The notes: a model not told the origin generated them from the sequence alone. Counted from the stretch's first letter, positions 8,839 through 17,509 are shown. The stretch: 64,000 nucleotides of DNA from JACJVV01 sp964581515 (GCA_964581515.1 CAZOOV010000007.1:62001-126000), one strand, 5' to 3'. Made by a program: numbers and translations.

Positions 8839-9990
8839 ATGAAGATGAGCAAACCAACACAAGATTTGGATTTTGAATTGATTTCAGTACTTTTTGGCAG
8901 AGAGTTTTATGGAAATCTGCAAAAGCTTGATGTTCCTGTTGAATTCCCTTATCTCTCAGACACTACAGAATATATGCCTTCAGGAAGAGCTCTTGAAGTA
9001 GCAGGCATTGAACTTCCAGAAAATCCACCTAACTTTCTTACAACAACAGCTGTGCATAATCTTGTGGGACTTCCAAAGAAAGGAAACATCCAAGTAATAG
9101 GTGGCGCAGCAGGACTTAATCTTGACGGTGTTCCTACTATTAATGACCTTATCTCAGGGATGATTGATAATAAAGACCTTCCGGATGCTTATTATTTTGC
9201 ACTTGACATCTATCGTGCCGCAAATAATCTTGAGTCAAATATTATTACTGGTGGAACGCAGTCTGGAGTAATGGCTTTGCTTTCTTCAATTTGGTTGACT
9301 GATCAAATACTTAATGAATATATATGCAGAGCCGCTATAAAAAAATCAGACTTCTTAGGTATGCCTATTGAAAGAATTGTCAATACAAATACTCCTTCAT
9401 TATTACATGTAGTACCTAAAAGAACAACCATCTATCCTGGGAATGATGAAGTCAAAATGGATGAATGGCCATGTCCTCTTGCACCATGTACTGGATTTAT
9501 CGTCGTTGGAGGAGGAGATGGTTGGGGACAGCAAGGTGAAGCACTTGAGAAAAGCAGTTATGTAACAAGCTTTATTCCAGCAGCAGACCATGCAATATCA
9601 TCATTACCAAGAATAAAAAATTAATATTCTTCACGTGTCGCAATCGTCCTTAATGGAGGATATCTTTCACTTATTGAGACAAAAAGAGCAGTAGAAGCAA
9701 GAGATCCTGCAAAAATAATTGCACTCAAAGGGAGCGGAAGATTTGCTGATCTTCTTGCTGCAACCATTGAGAATGATTATAAGTTACCTACCGATGATCA
9801 TGAAGTATGGAAATCTGAAAGATTAAGAGATGATTATAGCAATCCTAGTTATACTAAAGCATTCAGTGAGTTAATTACAAGCTTAAAATTCTACGAGAAA
9901 GCAAAGATGGATAGAGCATATATCTTTCAAGCAGGCAATGAAGGGCTTACTGCAAAGATAGAATCTGTAATGAATGGTACAAGGATGTAG
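8839..9990 (+). pseudogene. TRPM-like SLOG (LSDAT) protein interrupted by an in-frame TAA
   Basis: The gene reads 261 codons to a TAA at 9622-9624. It then continues in the same frame for 121 more codons to a TAG at 9988-9990, giving 383 sense codons in total. Both halves belong to one domain. The first has a glycine-rich VIGGAAGL region, TGGTQSGVMALLSS near 138 and FIVVGGGDGWGQQGEA near 219. The second starts with RVAIVLNGGYLSLIE and includes ALKGSGRFADLLAA, the last strands of a SLOG/LSDAT fold. SLOG domains bind nucleotides or their derivatives, and the TRPM channel homology region is a relative. A recent nonsense mutation, a sequencing error or readthrough could explain the stop. TAA rules out pyrrolysine. 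No start codon lies near the second half. Confidence 0.75.
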
Positions 9991-10002
9991 AGGTTATGCA
10001 AG

Positions 10003-11316
10003 ATGCCTCCTAAGAAAATGCTTTATGATAAAAGATTACAAAAGATTGAAAACTTAGTTTCTTCAGGCATTATTCAAAGAGACTCCTGGCATGACTCTTT
10101 AGTATGGGCTGTTAACGAGGGAAGGCTTTCTTTTGCGCAAATCACTGAAATAGAACAACTGGGAAGAGAAGCGCGTTCTATGCTACTTAATCTAAGTTAT
10201 GATGATAGGGCTAAAGCTGTTTCTGATGTAAAAAGCAGATGGCAAAGCCTCTTAGATAGAGATAGCATCAAATTCAGATCAGATTTTGAAAAGAAGTTTT
10301 ATTCTGCTTTGTATAATGGGGTTTCACGCACTGTAAGCGAGCCTTCTTTTGCGACAAATGTACTTCCTTTTGCTGTTAGCGGACTTGGAGAAAAAGTAAA
10401 ATCACATGGTGATGACATTTTAGACGCACTATATCTTGCAGGTTTTCCAGAGCAAGTATTAGAATCAAATGCAGGAGTCACATCAATACTTACCTCGGCA
10501 AAAACGAATGATGTTGTATCAAGGCATCCTACATTCACTGCAAAAGACAAGCAAGGTAGAGAGTGGCATATCAAAGTCAGTGATGATGAGAAGGGAAGCG
10601 AAAGAGAAGCTTCAGCAGGCTATTATCTTGCTCCAGAGATGGGATTTCTTATCCCTAGTAAATTTCCTATTGCTATTGATACTAATGGTATGTATATGAC
10701 ATTTCATAAAAAAGTAGTGGACGATAATGTAAAAGGGATTGATTACTGGATAAAATCATTAGCAGCACTCCATGCAAATGCACAGTGGGTTTTGAAAAAG
10801 AATAATGTAGAAATTGAAGGTTATAAATTAAGAGAAGAAAGCAGTATTGCTGATATGGTTGACTCAATCAAGGGAATTTGTGGGATTAATGTAGCTGTAA
10901 ATTATGATGCTATATTAATGGATGATGCTATCAGATATTTGAATGAAATAGGACCAAAGTGCTTTATACATGGTGATTTAAAGGGAGATAATCTTCTTGG
11001 AAAATACATGGTTGACCTTGAAGGAAGTGGCATAGGCCATCCTGCTCTTGATCTTGCTATGGTGCTCATGGGACATAAAGTGCCTGTTGAAGAATGGGAT
11101 ATGAAACTTGTAGACTATCTTAGCATCAAGGGGACTGAGAATTCTTTTGATAATGAATTTAGACATCTTAAAGAAGGAGTACAATACGCTGCAATTTATA
11201 CTGCAACAAAAGAAATACTAGGGAGTTCTATGAGAGAACTTAGGGCAGATACAATACTTAATAATCAACTTCTTGCAACTTATCTAGTCGCTAATGCTAA
11301 GCAATCTAGACGATAG
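10003..11316 (+). CDS. Aminoglycoside-phosphotransferase-like kinase domain protein
   Basis: Protein of 437 residues. The C-terminal half carries the small-molecule kinase signatures FIHGDLKGDN (catalytic loop, about 320-330) and VDLEGSGIGHPALDLAMV (metal-binding DxE/DxD region, about 338-355), typical of the APH/choline-kinase superfamily. The N-terminal 150 residues are helical and not recognised. GAGGT before the ATG is a ribosome-binding site. It starts 12 bases after the end of the interrupted SLOG frame, so the two form one operon, perhaps making or sensing a phosphorylated nucleotide derivative (inference). Its 3' end overlaps the convergent regulator gene by 33 bp. Confidence 0.75.
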   Translation: MPPKKMLYDKRLQKIENLVSSGIIQRDSWHDSLVWAVNEGRLSFAQITEIEQLGREARSMLLNLSYDDRAKAVSDVKSRWQSLLDRDSIKFRSDFEKKFYSALYNGVSRTVSEPSFATNVLPFAVSGLGEKVKSHGDDILDALYLAGFPEQVLESNAGVTSILTSAKTNDVVSRHPTFTAKDKQGREWHIKVSDDEKGSEREASAGYYLAPEMGFLIPSKFPIAIDTNGMYMTFHKKVVDDNVKGIDYWIKSLAALHANAQWVLKKNNVEIEGYKLREESSIADMVDSIKGICGINVAVNYDAILMDDAIRYLNEIGPKCFIHGDLKGDNLLGKYMVDLEGSGIGHPALDLAMVLMGHKVPVEEWDMKLVDYLSIKGTENSFDNEFRHLKEGVQYAAIYTATKEILGSSMRELRADTILNNQLLATYLVANAKQSRR

Positions 11317-12183
11317 ATGCCTATAGAGCCATAGAATCAGATTATAATGGACAACAAGTCCCGTGTCAGTTTTTCTCACCATATCTTTTAATCCATTTGG
11401 AGAAATCTTTTCGTCTTTTTCTTTGCCTATCTCAAGCCATAGACTTCTGCACACCTTAAACTCTTTTTTTAGATAACTTTTGTAGATTAGTTCAGTCATA
11501 TCAGTAAGTTTAGTCATAAACTTTGAATAAGAGGGTTTTTTAGATGAGATATACTGTGCAGTTGTAAGAAGTTCAGCAGAAATTTTCTCAAGTATAGTTA
11601 CAAGATCATAATAATCATAAGATTTGTCTCCTCCATACCTTGTTGCATGGATTGATCTTAAACAATGATCGCGCATCTTACGCATGTTTATGTTGACAAG
11701 AGCATCCATATCTGCAAGATTTGCCTTGTCCCAATTATCATCTATATCAGTTACAATCAAATTAATTGTCTGAAGCATTTTTATTATAAGATTCTCTATC
11801 TCTTTTTGATCTGTTTGAAGAAATGATTTTATTCTTACTATATTTTCTGAATGATTCACAACTTCTAATCCTGTAAAAGTATTTACAATAGAATTCATTG
11901 CACTTAAGGAAGGCATTGTTTCAAAATGAAGCATTATATCACTATAGCCTGCCTTGTATGCTGAAGAGATGATACTCCTGATATAATCAAGAGTTTCTAC
12001 TTTCTTCAGTTTTATCTCTTTTGTCTTTTCAAATGCCTTTTGCGTGCCTGATATGACTAAATTATTATCTTTTAGAGTTATATCTATCTCATCTCCTGGC
12101 TTAATATGGTTCTCTTTGATCCATTTAGCAGGCAAAAATACTGTTGATCCTCCTACTCCTTGCTTGATTATCTTTCGTCTCAT
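11284..12183 (-). CDS. AbrB-PhoU domain regulator
   Basis: Regulator of 299 residues combining an N-terminal SpoVT/AbrB DNA-binding domain (about 1-45, with GGSTVFLPAKWIKENHIKPG) and a PhoU-like helical-bundle domain (about 90-299). Archaeal proteins with this architecture are annotated as phosphate-uptake regulators. No pst transporter genes are visible nearby. The start follows an AT-rich TATA region at 12212-12221. A perfect 22-bp palindrome just upstream (12235-12256) is a candidate autoregulatory operator, since AbrB domains bind as dimers. PPK2 at 26240 hints at a polyphosphate link but is far away. Confidence 0.85.
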   Translation of the reverse strand: MRRKIIKQGVGGSTVFLPAKWIKENHIKPGDEIDITLKDNNLVISGTQKAFEKTKEIKLKKVETLDYIRSIISSAYKAGYSDIMLHFETMPSLSAMNSIVNTFTGLEVVNHSENIVRIKSFLQTDQKEIENLIIKMLQTINLIVTDIDDNWDKANLADMDALVNINMRKMRDHCLRSIHATRYGGDKSYDYYDLVTILEKISAELLTTAQYISSKKPSYSKFMTKLTDMTELIYKSYLKKEFKVCRSLWLEIGKEKDEKISPNGLKDMVRKTDTGLVVHYNLILWLYRHLSSRLLSISD

Positions 12184-12234
12184 GATGTGTTCAAGTAGTG
12201 ATTTCTTTTGTCATTTATATACTTTTTTATTTTA

Positions 12235-12256
12235 ATATTATTAATATTAATAATAT
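12235..12256. promoter_or_regulatory. Perfect 22-bp AT palindrome in a divergent promoter
   Basis: The 22 bases equal their own reverse complement (arms ATATTATTAAT). The site lies between the AbrB-PhoU gene (start 12183, minus) and the gene at 12321, just upstream of the minus-strand TATA box. Confidence 0.5.
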
Positions 12257-12280
12257 CAGTTTAATATTAAATTGACTTTG

Positions 12281-12322
12281 ATTTTATCACTCCATAATAA
12301 TCAATTTGGAGGACGATAAAAT
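12281..12322 (+). promoter_or_regulatory. Hairpin sequestering ribosome-binding site and start codon
   Basis: ATTTTATC (12281-12288) pairs perfectly with GATAAAAT (12315-12322), which contains the first two bases of the ATG. CTCCA (12290-12294) pairs with TGGAG (12307-12311), which covers the ribosome-binding site GGAGG. The loop is 12 nt, with a small 1x3 internal loop. Thirteen base pairs would block initiation unless melted or bound. Confidence 0.5.
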
Positions 12323-12890
12323 GAGTGAATCAATGATATATAAAGCTTTGAAAGGTGCTTTAGCAGAACTTGAAGCTGAAGATCTTGAAGTAAGAGTACA
12401 AGAAGGTACATTAGCTTCAGATTTGCATACATTCTACAACAATGTAGGGCTTAGTGAAGGGTGGTTAAAGCCAGAATATGCAACACCATTATCTGAACAA
12501 GACGCAGTTAATCAAGTAAAGAATATTGATGCTGCAAAAGATGTAATCAAATATTGGGTAGGTGCAATTGAGACAGGAGAACTTAGTGGAGACGCTGTTC
12601 TTGAAGCAATGAGCACTGCTGTTGCATATGAAGATAACAGAGGATATTCACATCTTGAAGCTGCTGCAGATTCACAGCATGAAGCTTGGAAATCTTTCGT
12701 TGGTGCAAATCAAGCAGAAAGAGTTACACCAGGACATGAAAAGTTCAGGCAAGACAACTATGACCAGTTCACTAAAGGCTATGGTGATTTGAGCCCTAAG
12801 GAAATGGATCAAGACAGATTAGTTGTTGCAGTTATCACTGACAGAGTCCTAGAAAAAGCAGAAATCAGCTATGTTCGACAGATCGAATAA
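12321..12890 (+). CDS. Hypothetical acidic protein
   Basis: Acidic soluble protein of 189 residues, mostly helical and not recognised. The start is the ATG at 12321, 8 nt after GGAGG; an in-frame TTG at 12306 overlaps that ribosome-binding site and is unlikely. The sequence is rich in Asp/Glu and has no Cys, signal peptide or membrane segment. The strong ribosome-binding site is unusual in this window, where many first genes are leaderless, and it lies inside a predicted hairpin. It is divergent from the AbrB-PhoU regulator, which may control it through the 22-bp palindrome (inference). Confidence 0.7.
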   Translation: MSESMIYKALKGALAELEAEDLEVRVQEGTLASDLHTFYNNVGLSEGWLKPEYATPLSEQDAVNQVKNIDAAKDVIKYWVGAIETGELSGDAVLEAMSTAVAYEDNRGYSHLEAAADSQHEAWKSFVGANQAERVTPGHEKFRQDNYDQFTKGYGDLSPKEMDQDRLVVAVITDRVLEKAEISYVRQIE

Positions 12891-12935
12891 GCTTTTTTTA
12901 TTTTTTTCTTTTTAATATTATTCTAATTTCTTTAA
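12891..12935 (+). terminator. T-rich terminator
   Basis: Runs of seven T followed by further T-rich sequence directly after the stop at 12890 fit an archaeal terminator. Confidence 0.55.
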
Positions 12936-12988
12936 ATCTGGTTTTTATGTCCTATAAATTTAAATATCTATAATCATTCTTGTTTATT

Positions 12989-13492
12989 ATGACAAATACA
13001 TCAGATGTCAAAAAAGAAACAAAAGAAGAAAGGGTTGCTGGAGTAGGTGTATTAGTAGCAAACTCAGATAAGGTAATGTTCTATTTACAAAGAAAAGATA
13101 ATGAATATCCTATTCAGGAGTATAGAGGTAAGTTCTCTTTCTGGGGTGGAGGAGTAAGACCTGATGAGAGCGTACTTCAAGCGCAAAAAAGAGAATTATG
13201 GGAAGAACTTCGACCTTACGCTGCTAAGACAATCAGCGATTGCATGGTCAAAGTGGGCGATTATGATATGCAACCAGAAGGTACATTCACATTATATGAA
13301 GCAGTGCTTAGTGATGATAATTTTAGAATGATTTCACAGTTATCAGTGAATGAAGGTATAGGACTTGTTGTACCAAGACATGATATACTGAAAATGGAAT
13401 TTGTCTATGGACTTGAAGAGGTCATGAGACAATATATTGAAGCTGAAGACAAGGCAATCAGGCAAAGAGAGCCTGGAATGAGCATATTGTGA
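12989..13492 (+). CDS. Nudix hydrolase
   Basis: Protein of 167 residues with a Nudix box at about 54-74 (GGVRPDESVLQAQKRELWEE) that keeps G, both catalytic Glu pairs and RE, but ends LRP instead of XGU. It hydrolyses X-linked nucleoside diphosphates; the substrate cannot be told. The ATG at 12989 is preferred to a TTG three codons earlier. It is apparently transcribed alone. Unlike the Nudix protein at 7964 it has no long extensions and looks like a compact MutT-type enzyme. Confidence 0.85.
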   Translation: MTNTSDVKKETKEERVAGVGVLVANSDKVMFYLQRKDNEYPIQEYRGKFSFWGGGVRPDESVLQAQKRELWEELRPYAAKTISDCMVKVGDYDMQPEGTFTLYEAVLSDDNFRMISQLSVNEGIGLVVPRHDILKMEFVYGLEEVMRQYIEAEDKAIRQREPGMSIL

Positions 13493-13560
13493 GATAATTC
13501 TAATATATTGGATTTTATGTGGATTCTAGGAAGATTATAGGTGGATTTTATATTCACATT

Positions 13561-13572
13561 GTTACTACTTAT
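13561..13572. promoter_or_regulatory. Candidate operator, copy 4 of the GTTACTACTAAT-like motif
   Basis: GTTACTACTTAT lies 10 bp before the TATA box of the gene at 13612 and matches 11 of 12 positions of the site at 19376. Confidence 0.4.
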
Positions 13573-13581
13573 GCATAAATA

Positions 13582-13589
13582 TTTATAAA
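13582..13589 (+). promoter_or_regulatory. TATA box of the beta-CASP ribonuclease gene
   Basis: TTTATAAA lies 26 bp before the ATG at 13612, consistent with a leaderless transcript. Confidence 0.6.
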
Positions 13590-13611
13590 GGCAGTTCTGA
13601 TTTGGTTTAAT

Positions 13612-15249
13612 ATGGCAACTAAGAATAGTAGTAAGAAGACAACAAAGAAAACAACTAAAAAAAAGACAGCTAAGAAAAAGCCAACTACACCAAAAGTTGC
13701 TGATTCTCTTGATGATACAATAAGCATATGTGAATTTACTGCTGCTGAAGATGTTGCAGGTTCTAAATTACTCCTTAAAACAGGAGGATTATTTGATCTT
13801 ATTGATGTAGGTTATGATTATGAAAGCAGACATGATGATGATCCACTACCTATACCAAAAGAAGTATTATCTCAATTGGATAATATTGTATTTACACATG
13901 CACATGCAGACCACATAGGTGACATTCTAAAATTGTATAAAGAGTTAACACAAGAACAAAGAGGAGATGTCCAAATATATTCTACTTATCAAACTGCAGC
14001 AATCGCTAAACTACAGATAAATCAGTCTGCAACTTCACATATGATCCATAATAGGATGGTCAAAGGGAAAAAATACAAAGCAGGACCAAATAAAGGCAAA
14101 TGGATCCCTTTCAAGAAAGGAAAATATACATATAAAGATTTTAAGGCTGTCATGAGAATGTTTGATACAGATGTTACGCCAAAAGTAGGCTTTCCTTATG
14201 AACAAACAATACCTTTAAATGACAAGATAGATATAACATTCTATGAAGCAGGACATATACCTGGAAGTTCACAGATCCTTTTTGAGATAAAAAGAGAAGG
14301 CAAAGAACCGTTAGTACTGCTTACTTCTTATGACCTTGGAAGAACAGACTACAAGATACTTGGACATCCTATCTCAGATATACCTATTGTAAAATATCCT
14401 GCAACAAAGATGAAAGCAAAACCGACTGTAATAGTCGTTGAAGCCACATATGGTGATAAAGTGCACGGAAGTCTTGAAGATTCTATTGCAATACTTGAGG
14501 ACGCTGCAAAATGGGTGGCAAAAAGAGAAGGGAAATTAATCATACCAGCATTCAGTGTCATGAGAACACATATGCTTTGGAATTTCTTATATCGGCTTGA
14601 CAAAGAAGATAGATTACCAAAAGACATGACTTTCTATTCAAGCAGTCCTACAGCAAACAAAGTAGGAAGAATAATAATGCGAAACATGCAAGATTTATGC
14701 GAATCCACAAGAGAGGAATTCATAAGCAAACATTATAATCCATTCCAATTCGATAGATTAGTGCATCTGAAGAAAGCTGCAGATGGAAAAATATTATATA
14801 AAAAAGGAATGATGCCACCTGGACCTTGGGCAGCAATTGCCGCGTCAGGAATGTGCCAAGGAGGTAGGATTGACGCAATACTTCGAAGACATATCTCTGA
14901 TCCAAATAATATGGTACTCCTTACAGGATATCAGGCATTTGGAACAAGAGGAAGGATGATTATGGAAAAACAAAAAATGATTCCTTTCTATGAACAAGAG
15001 GGCGAGATACCACTTAATGCAAGAGTTGAGAAAATGGGTGGACTTAGCGGTCATGCAGACTGTAAAGAGACAATTGCACATCTGAAGAATTTCCATGACC
15101 CTGCTAAAGGAGAACAGTTCGAAGGAATATATATCAAACATGGAGAAAAAAGTGCATGCTACGCTCTGAAAAAACAAATAATTGCTGCTGGATTTGATCC
15201 AAAGACAGTGCATGTAATGAAAAAAGGACAGGAGTATGTGCTAAAATAA
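13612..15249 (+). CDS. CPSF-type metallo-beta-lactamase/beta-CASP ribonuclease
   Basis: RNA-processing nuclease of 545 residues of the archaeal CPSF/Ysh1-like group. Motif 2 of the metallo-beta-lactamase fold is HAHADH at 96-101. EAGHIPGSSQILFE near 217, the beta-CASP stretch AASGMCQGGRIDAILRR near 418 and GGLSGHAD near 476 give the remaining zinc and catalytic residues. The first 28 residues are a Lys/Thr tail, probably disordered and RNA-binding. The two N-terminal KH domains of the main archaeal aCPSF1 are missing, so this is a second, shorter paralogue type. The promoter carries a copy of the shared GTTACTACTAAT-like motif. The next gene follows after 12 bp. Confidence 0.88.
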   Translation: MATKNSSKKTTKKTTKKKTAKKKPTTPKVADSLDDTISICEFTAAEDVAGSKLLLKTGGLFDLIDVGYDYESRHDDDPLPIPKEVLSQLDNIVFTHAHADHIGDILKLYKELTQEQRGDVQIYSTYQTAAIAKLQINQSATSHMIHNRMVKGKKYKAGPNKGKWIPFKKGKYTYKDFKAVMRMFDTDVTPKVGFPYEQTIPLNDKIDITFYEAGHIPGSSQILFEIKREGKEPLVLLTSYDLGRTDYKILGHPISDIPIVKYPATKMKAKPTVIVVEATYGDKVHGSLEDSIAILEDAAKWVAKREGKLIIPAFSVMRTHMLWNFLYRLDKEDRLPKDMTFYSSSPTANKVGRIIMRNMQDLCESTREEFISKHYNPFQFDRLVHLKKAADGKILYKKGMMPPGPWAAIAASGMCQGGRIDAILRRHISDPNNMVLLTGYQAFGTRGRMIMEKQKMIPFYEQEGEIPLNARVEKMGGLSGHADCKETIAHLKNFHDPAKGEQFEGIYIKHGEKSACYALKKQIIAAGFDPKTVHVMKKGQEYVLK

Positions 15250-15261
15250 AGGCATTATAAA

Positions 15262-16374
15262 ATGGCAGAACCAACTTATCAAGAATTACTGGATGAATTG
15301 AAAGAACAGAGAGCAAAGGAAGTAAGAGAGAAGTTGGGCAAGGACCTTGACGAACCAATAGAAGAAGTAGATCCAAGAAAAAGAAATATGAGCATCATGC
15401 TTTCTATGCACATCCCTTATTATGGAGGTGAAAGTTTTAAAACAATAATACCTGCATCTTTCACTGATTCAATAGAGAGAAAGGAAAGGAAAGAGACAAG
15501 AAAAGGAAGATGGGACATTCATTTCAGAAATGCAGGAACAATAGAAACATTTGCCGGTGAAAATATAGAACATCCTGAACAATTCTTGGCAATTTATCAG
15601 AGCAATAAGAAAAATTTTTTTACAGGAGAGAAGAAACGTACTGCAGTGATAGGGGCGAGAAATGATAAACTGATGGATAAGACTCTTGATGCAATCACAA
15701 AAAAATCATTAGAACAAAGATTGATATCAGTCCCTCCACCTTTCATGAGCAATAAATTTGATTATAATTTCTTTCATTTTTATATCCATAGCTGTATACT
15801 TGGACTGCCTGCTTATTTAGCAACAATTGGTATGTGTGCTGGAGCTGCTTTGCCACTTATTAAAAATGGAAACATACTTGCTGGAGCGGCTGTTGCAGGA
15901 TTTCCTTTTTATGGAGGATTTGTCCTTGGTGGAGTTAATATGATTAACGGCGTTGCTGACAAGCTTAGAGATAAAAGCCTGGATAAAGAAGCGCTTGATT
16001 TCAGATTCGGACCTGAAGCTATCCAAGACATGACAACTGAAACACACAATCTCAGACTTGCGAACACTTACAAACAAGCATTGGATAAAGGTTATTTTAT
16101 GGAAGAAAACCAATGGAAGAATGTTCATGATAAAATAGCTAATAGTCCTTGGGATTATGGTAAACTGACATATGTAAACTGGGAAGAAAATAAACAAGCA
16201 TTAAGGCTAGAAATAATGTATGCTGGACTCAACAAAATTATACCTAGAATATTAATGCATGATAAAGAAAAGATATATGATATAATCAAGATTGTTCTTG
16301 GTGAAGACGGAAAACAATTCTGCGATCCTGATTACAACCCATGTGCAGGATGCTGTGATTGTAAAGAGAAGTAA
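15262..16374 (+). CDS. Hypothetical membrane protein with C-terminal Cys cluster
   Basis: Protein of 370 residues, not recognised. A charged N-terminal region (about 1-170) is followed by two or three hydrophobic segments at about 173-240 (Gly/Ala-rich, predicted membrane). A soluble helical part follows, then a Cys-rich end with CDPDYNPCAGCCDCKEK, six Cys in 17 residues, which may bind metal. It starts 12 bp after the ribonuclease gene and is probably co-transcribed, which might tether RNA processing to the membrane (speculation). Confidence 0.65.
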   Translation: MAEPTYQELLDELKEQRAKEVREKLGKDLDEPIEEVDPRKRNMSIMLSMHIPYYGGESFKTIIPASFTDSIERKERKETRKGRWDIHFRNAGTIETFAGENIEHPEQFLAIYQSNKKNFFTGEKKRTAVIGARNDKLMDKTLDAITKKSLEQRLISVPPPFMSNKFDYNFFHFYIHSCILGLPAYLATIGMCAGAALPLIKNGNILAGAAVAGFPFYGGFVLGGVNMINGVADKLRDKSLDKEALDFRFGPEAIQDMTTETHNLRLANTYKQALDKGYFMEENQWKNVHDKIANSPWDYGKLTYVNWEENKQALRLEIMYAGLNKIIPRILMHDKEKIYDIIKIVLGEDGKQFCDPDYNPCAGCCDCKEK

Positions 16375-16423
16375 GCATTAATTCTAATCTTATTTATTCT
16401 TATTTCTTCTAATTAATACTAAC

Positions 16424-17368
16424 TTAGAATAAATTGAATATCTTTGCTATGTAAAGAATGTAGCCAAGCATGAGAATCATACCTTCCCATTTAGTGGTAT
16501 GCCTTTCTTGAGTCATAAAGACGAATAACAATGTTGCCCCAACCATAACAGGGATACTGAACAAGATCAGACTGCGTGGGATGATGATAGCGCCAAAAAG
16601 AGATGGAATACCCATAATTGCAAATGAGTTCATTATGTTTGAACCCAGTATATTGCCAAAGACCATACCTCCTTTTTTTCTTTTGACTGCTGATATACCT
16701 ACAAATAATTCAGGTAAGGATGTTCCAAGAGCAACTGCACTGATTGCAATAACTTCTTTGCCTATGTTGAATATTTCTGATAATTTAATTACTGAGTCCA
16801 CAGTGTATTTTGCAGAGATAAATATTAGTATTGCTGTTATGAATATAATTATAAACTGTTTTGGGAGATTTTCTTTTTTCATCTCTTTTTGTATTGCTTT
16901 TTCTTCTTTCTGAGGTTTTGTTGTCGATGCTGCAAACCAAAGGTAATATATTGCTGCTATCAGACCGATAATACCCTCCCATATATTGAAGATGCCATCA
17001 TAGCATGTGATAAGTATAAAGAATGCAGATGCCATGAGTATTGGAAGATCCACTCTGATGATTGTGTACTTTGTATCAATCATCTTTCCGATTATTGCAA
17101 GAAGACCTAGTATCAAAAGAATGTTTGCAATGTTTGAACCCAGTACATTACCTATGATAATTTCTGAAGAACCAGACACCATTGCAAATATTGATGCAAC
17201 AAGTTCAGGAAGCGATGTGCCAATTGCTACAATTGTGACACCGACGATGAAAGGTGACATACCAAGAATTATGCCTACTTTTTCTGCTGCTGCTGTAAAA
17301 TAATCAGACGATTTCAGAAGTATTATTATGCTTACAAGGAATATTATGAGCCATATTATTGCTGTCAT
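16424..17368 (-). CDS. Na+/Ca2+ exchanger family protein (CaCA, YrbG type)
   Basis: Membrane antiporter of 314 residues with about ten hydrophobic segments. The two alpha repeats are clear: GTSLPELVASI with GNVLGSNIANI in the N-terminal half, and GTSLPELFVGI with GNILGSNIMNS in the C-terminal half. A charged central loop (about 150-175) separates the halves, as in the family. It exports Ca2+ or another cation using Na+ or H+. Its predicted leader contains structured element A (17413-17494), ending about 44 nt before the start codon, so it could be controlled by that RNA (inference). Confidence 0.92.
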   Translation of the reverse strand: MTAIIWLIIFLVSIIILLKSSDYFTAAAEKVGIILGMSPFIVGVTIVAIGTSLPELVASIFAMVSGSSEIIIGNVLGSNIANILLILGLLAIIGKMIDTKYTIIRVDLPILMASAFFILITCYDGIFNIWEGIIGLIAAIYYLWFAASTTKPQKEEKAIQKEMKKENLPKQFIIIFITAILIFISAKYTVDSVIKLSEIFNIGKEVIAISAVALGTSLPELFVGISAVKRKKGGMVFGNILGSNIMNSFAIMGIPSLFGAIIIPRSLILFSIPVMVGATLLFVFMTQERHTTKWEGMILMLGYILYIAKIFNLF

Positions 17369-17412
17369 TTTGTCTTATGTCTTTTATCTTTATACTATTT
17401 TAATTATGTATG

Positions 17413-17494
17413 TAGAAAGTCTGCTTGCACGGCGTCACCATAATTTTCTTTCATAAAGAAAATTATCGCCTCAGTTGGCAAAGCTGACTTTCTA
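17413..17494 (-). ncRNA. Structured repeat element A (candidate leader RNA)
   Basis: Basal stem TAGAAAGTC (17413-17421) pairs with GACTTTCTA (17486-17494). A T-T mismatch follows, then GCTTGC with GCAAAGC (one bulged A), a 2x7 internal loop, GGCG with CGCC, and a 5-nt one-sided bulge. The apical hairpin has 12 perfect pairs (17440-17451 with 17455-17466). The same architecture recurs at 33002-33084, where the outer basal stem and the apical stem have different but still paired sequence. The strand is assigned from the surrounding minus-strand genes. Confidence 0.7.
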
Positions 17495-17509
17495 TTTTAT
17501 TCTCTTATC

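Noticed and set aside
9625..9990. A separate small gene after the SLOG stop codon
   Set aside because: It has no nearby start codon or ribosome-binding site and completes the same fold in the same frame, so it is one interrupted gene.
10003..11316. The kinase-like protein as a eukaryotic-type alpha-kinase partner of the TRPM-like domain
   Set aside because: The HGDLKGDN and VDLEGSG motifs are those of the APH/choline-kinase superfamily and not alpha-kinases.
17413..17494. Structured element as a fluoride, guanidine, c-di-GMP, twister or hammerhead RNA
   Set aside because: I compared the conserved bases from memory with these consensus motifs and found no match. A covariance-model search is still needed.
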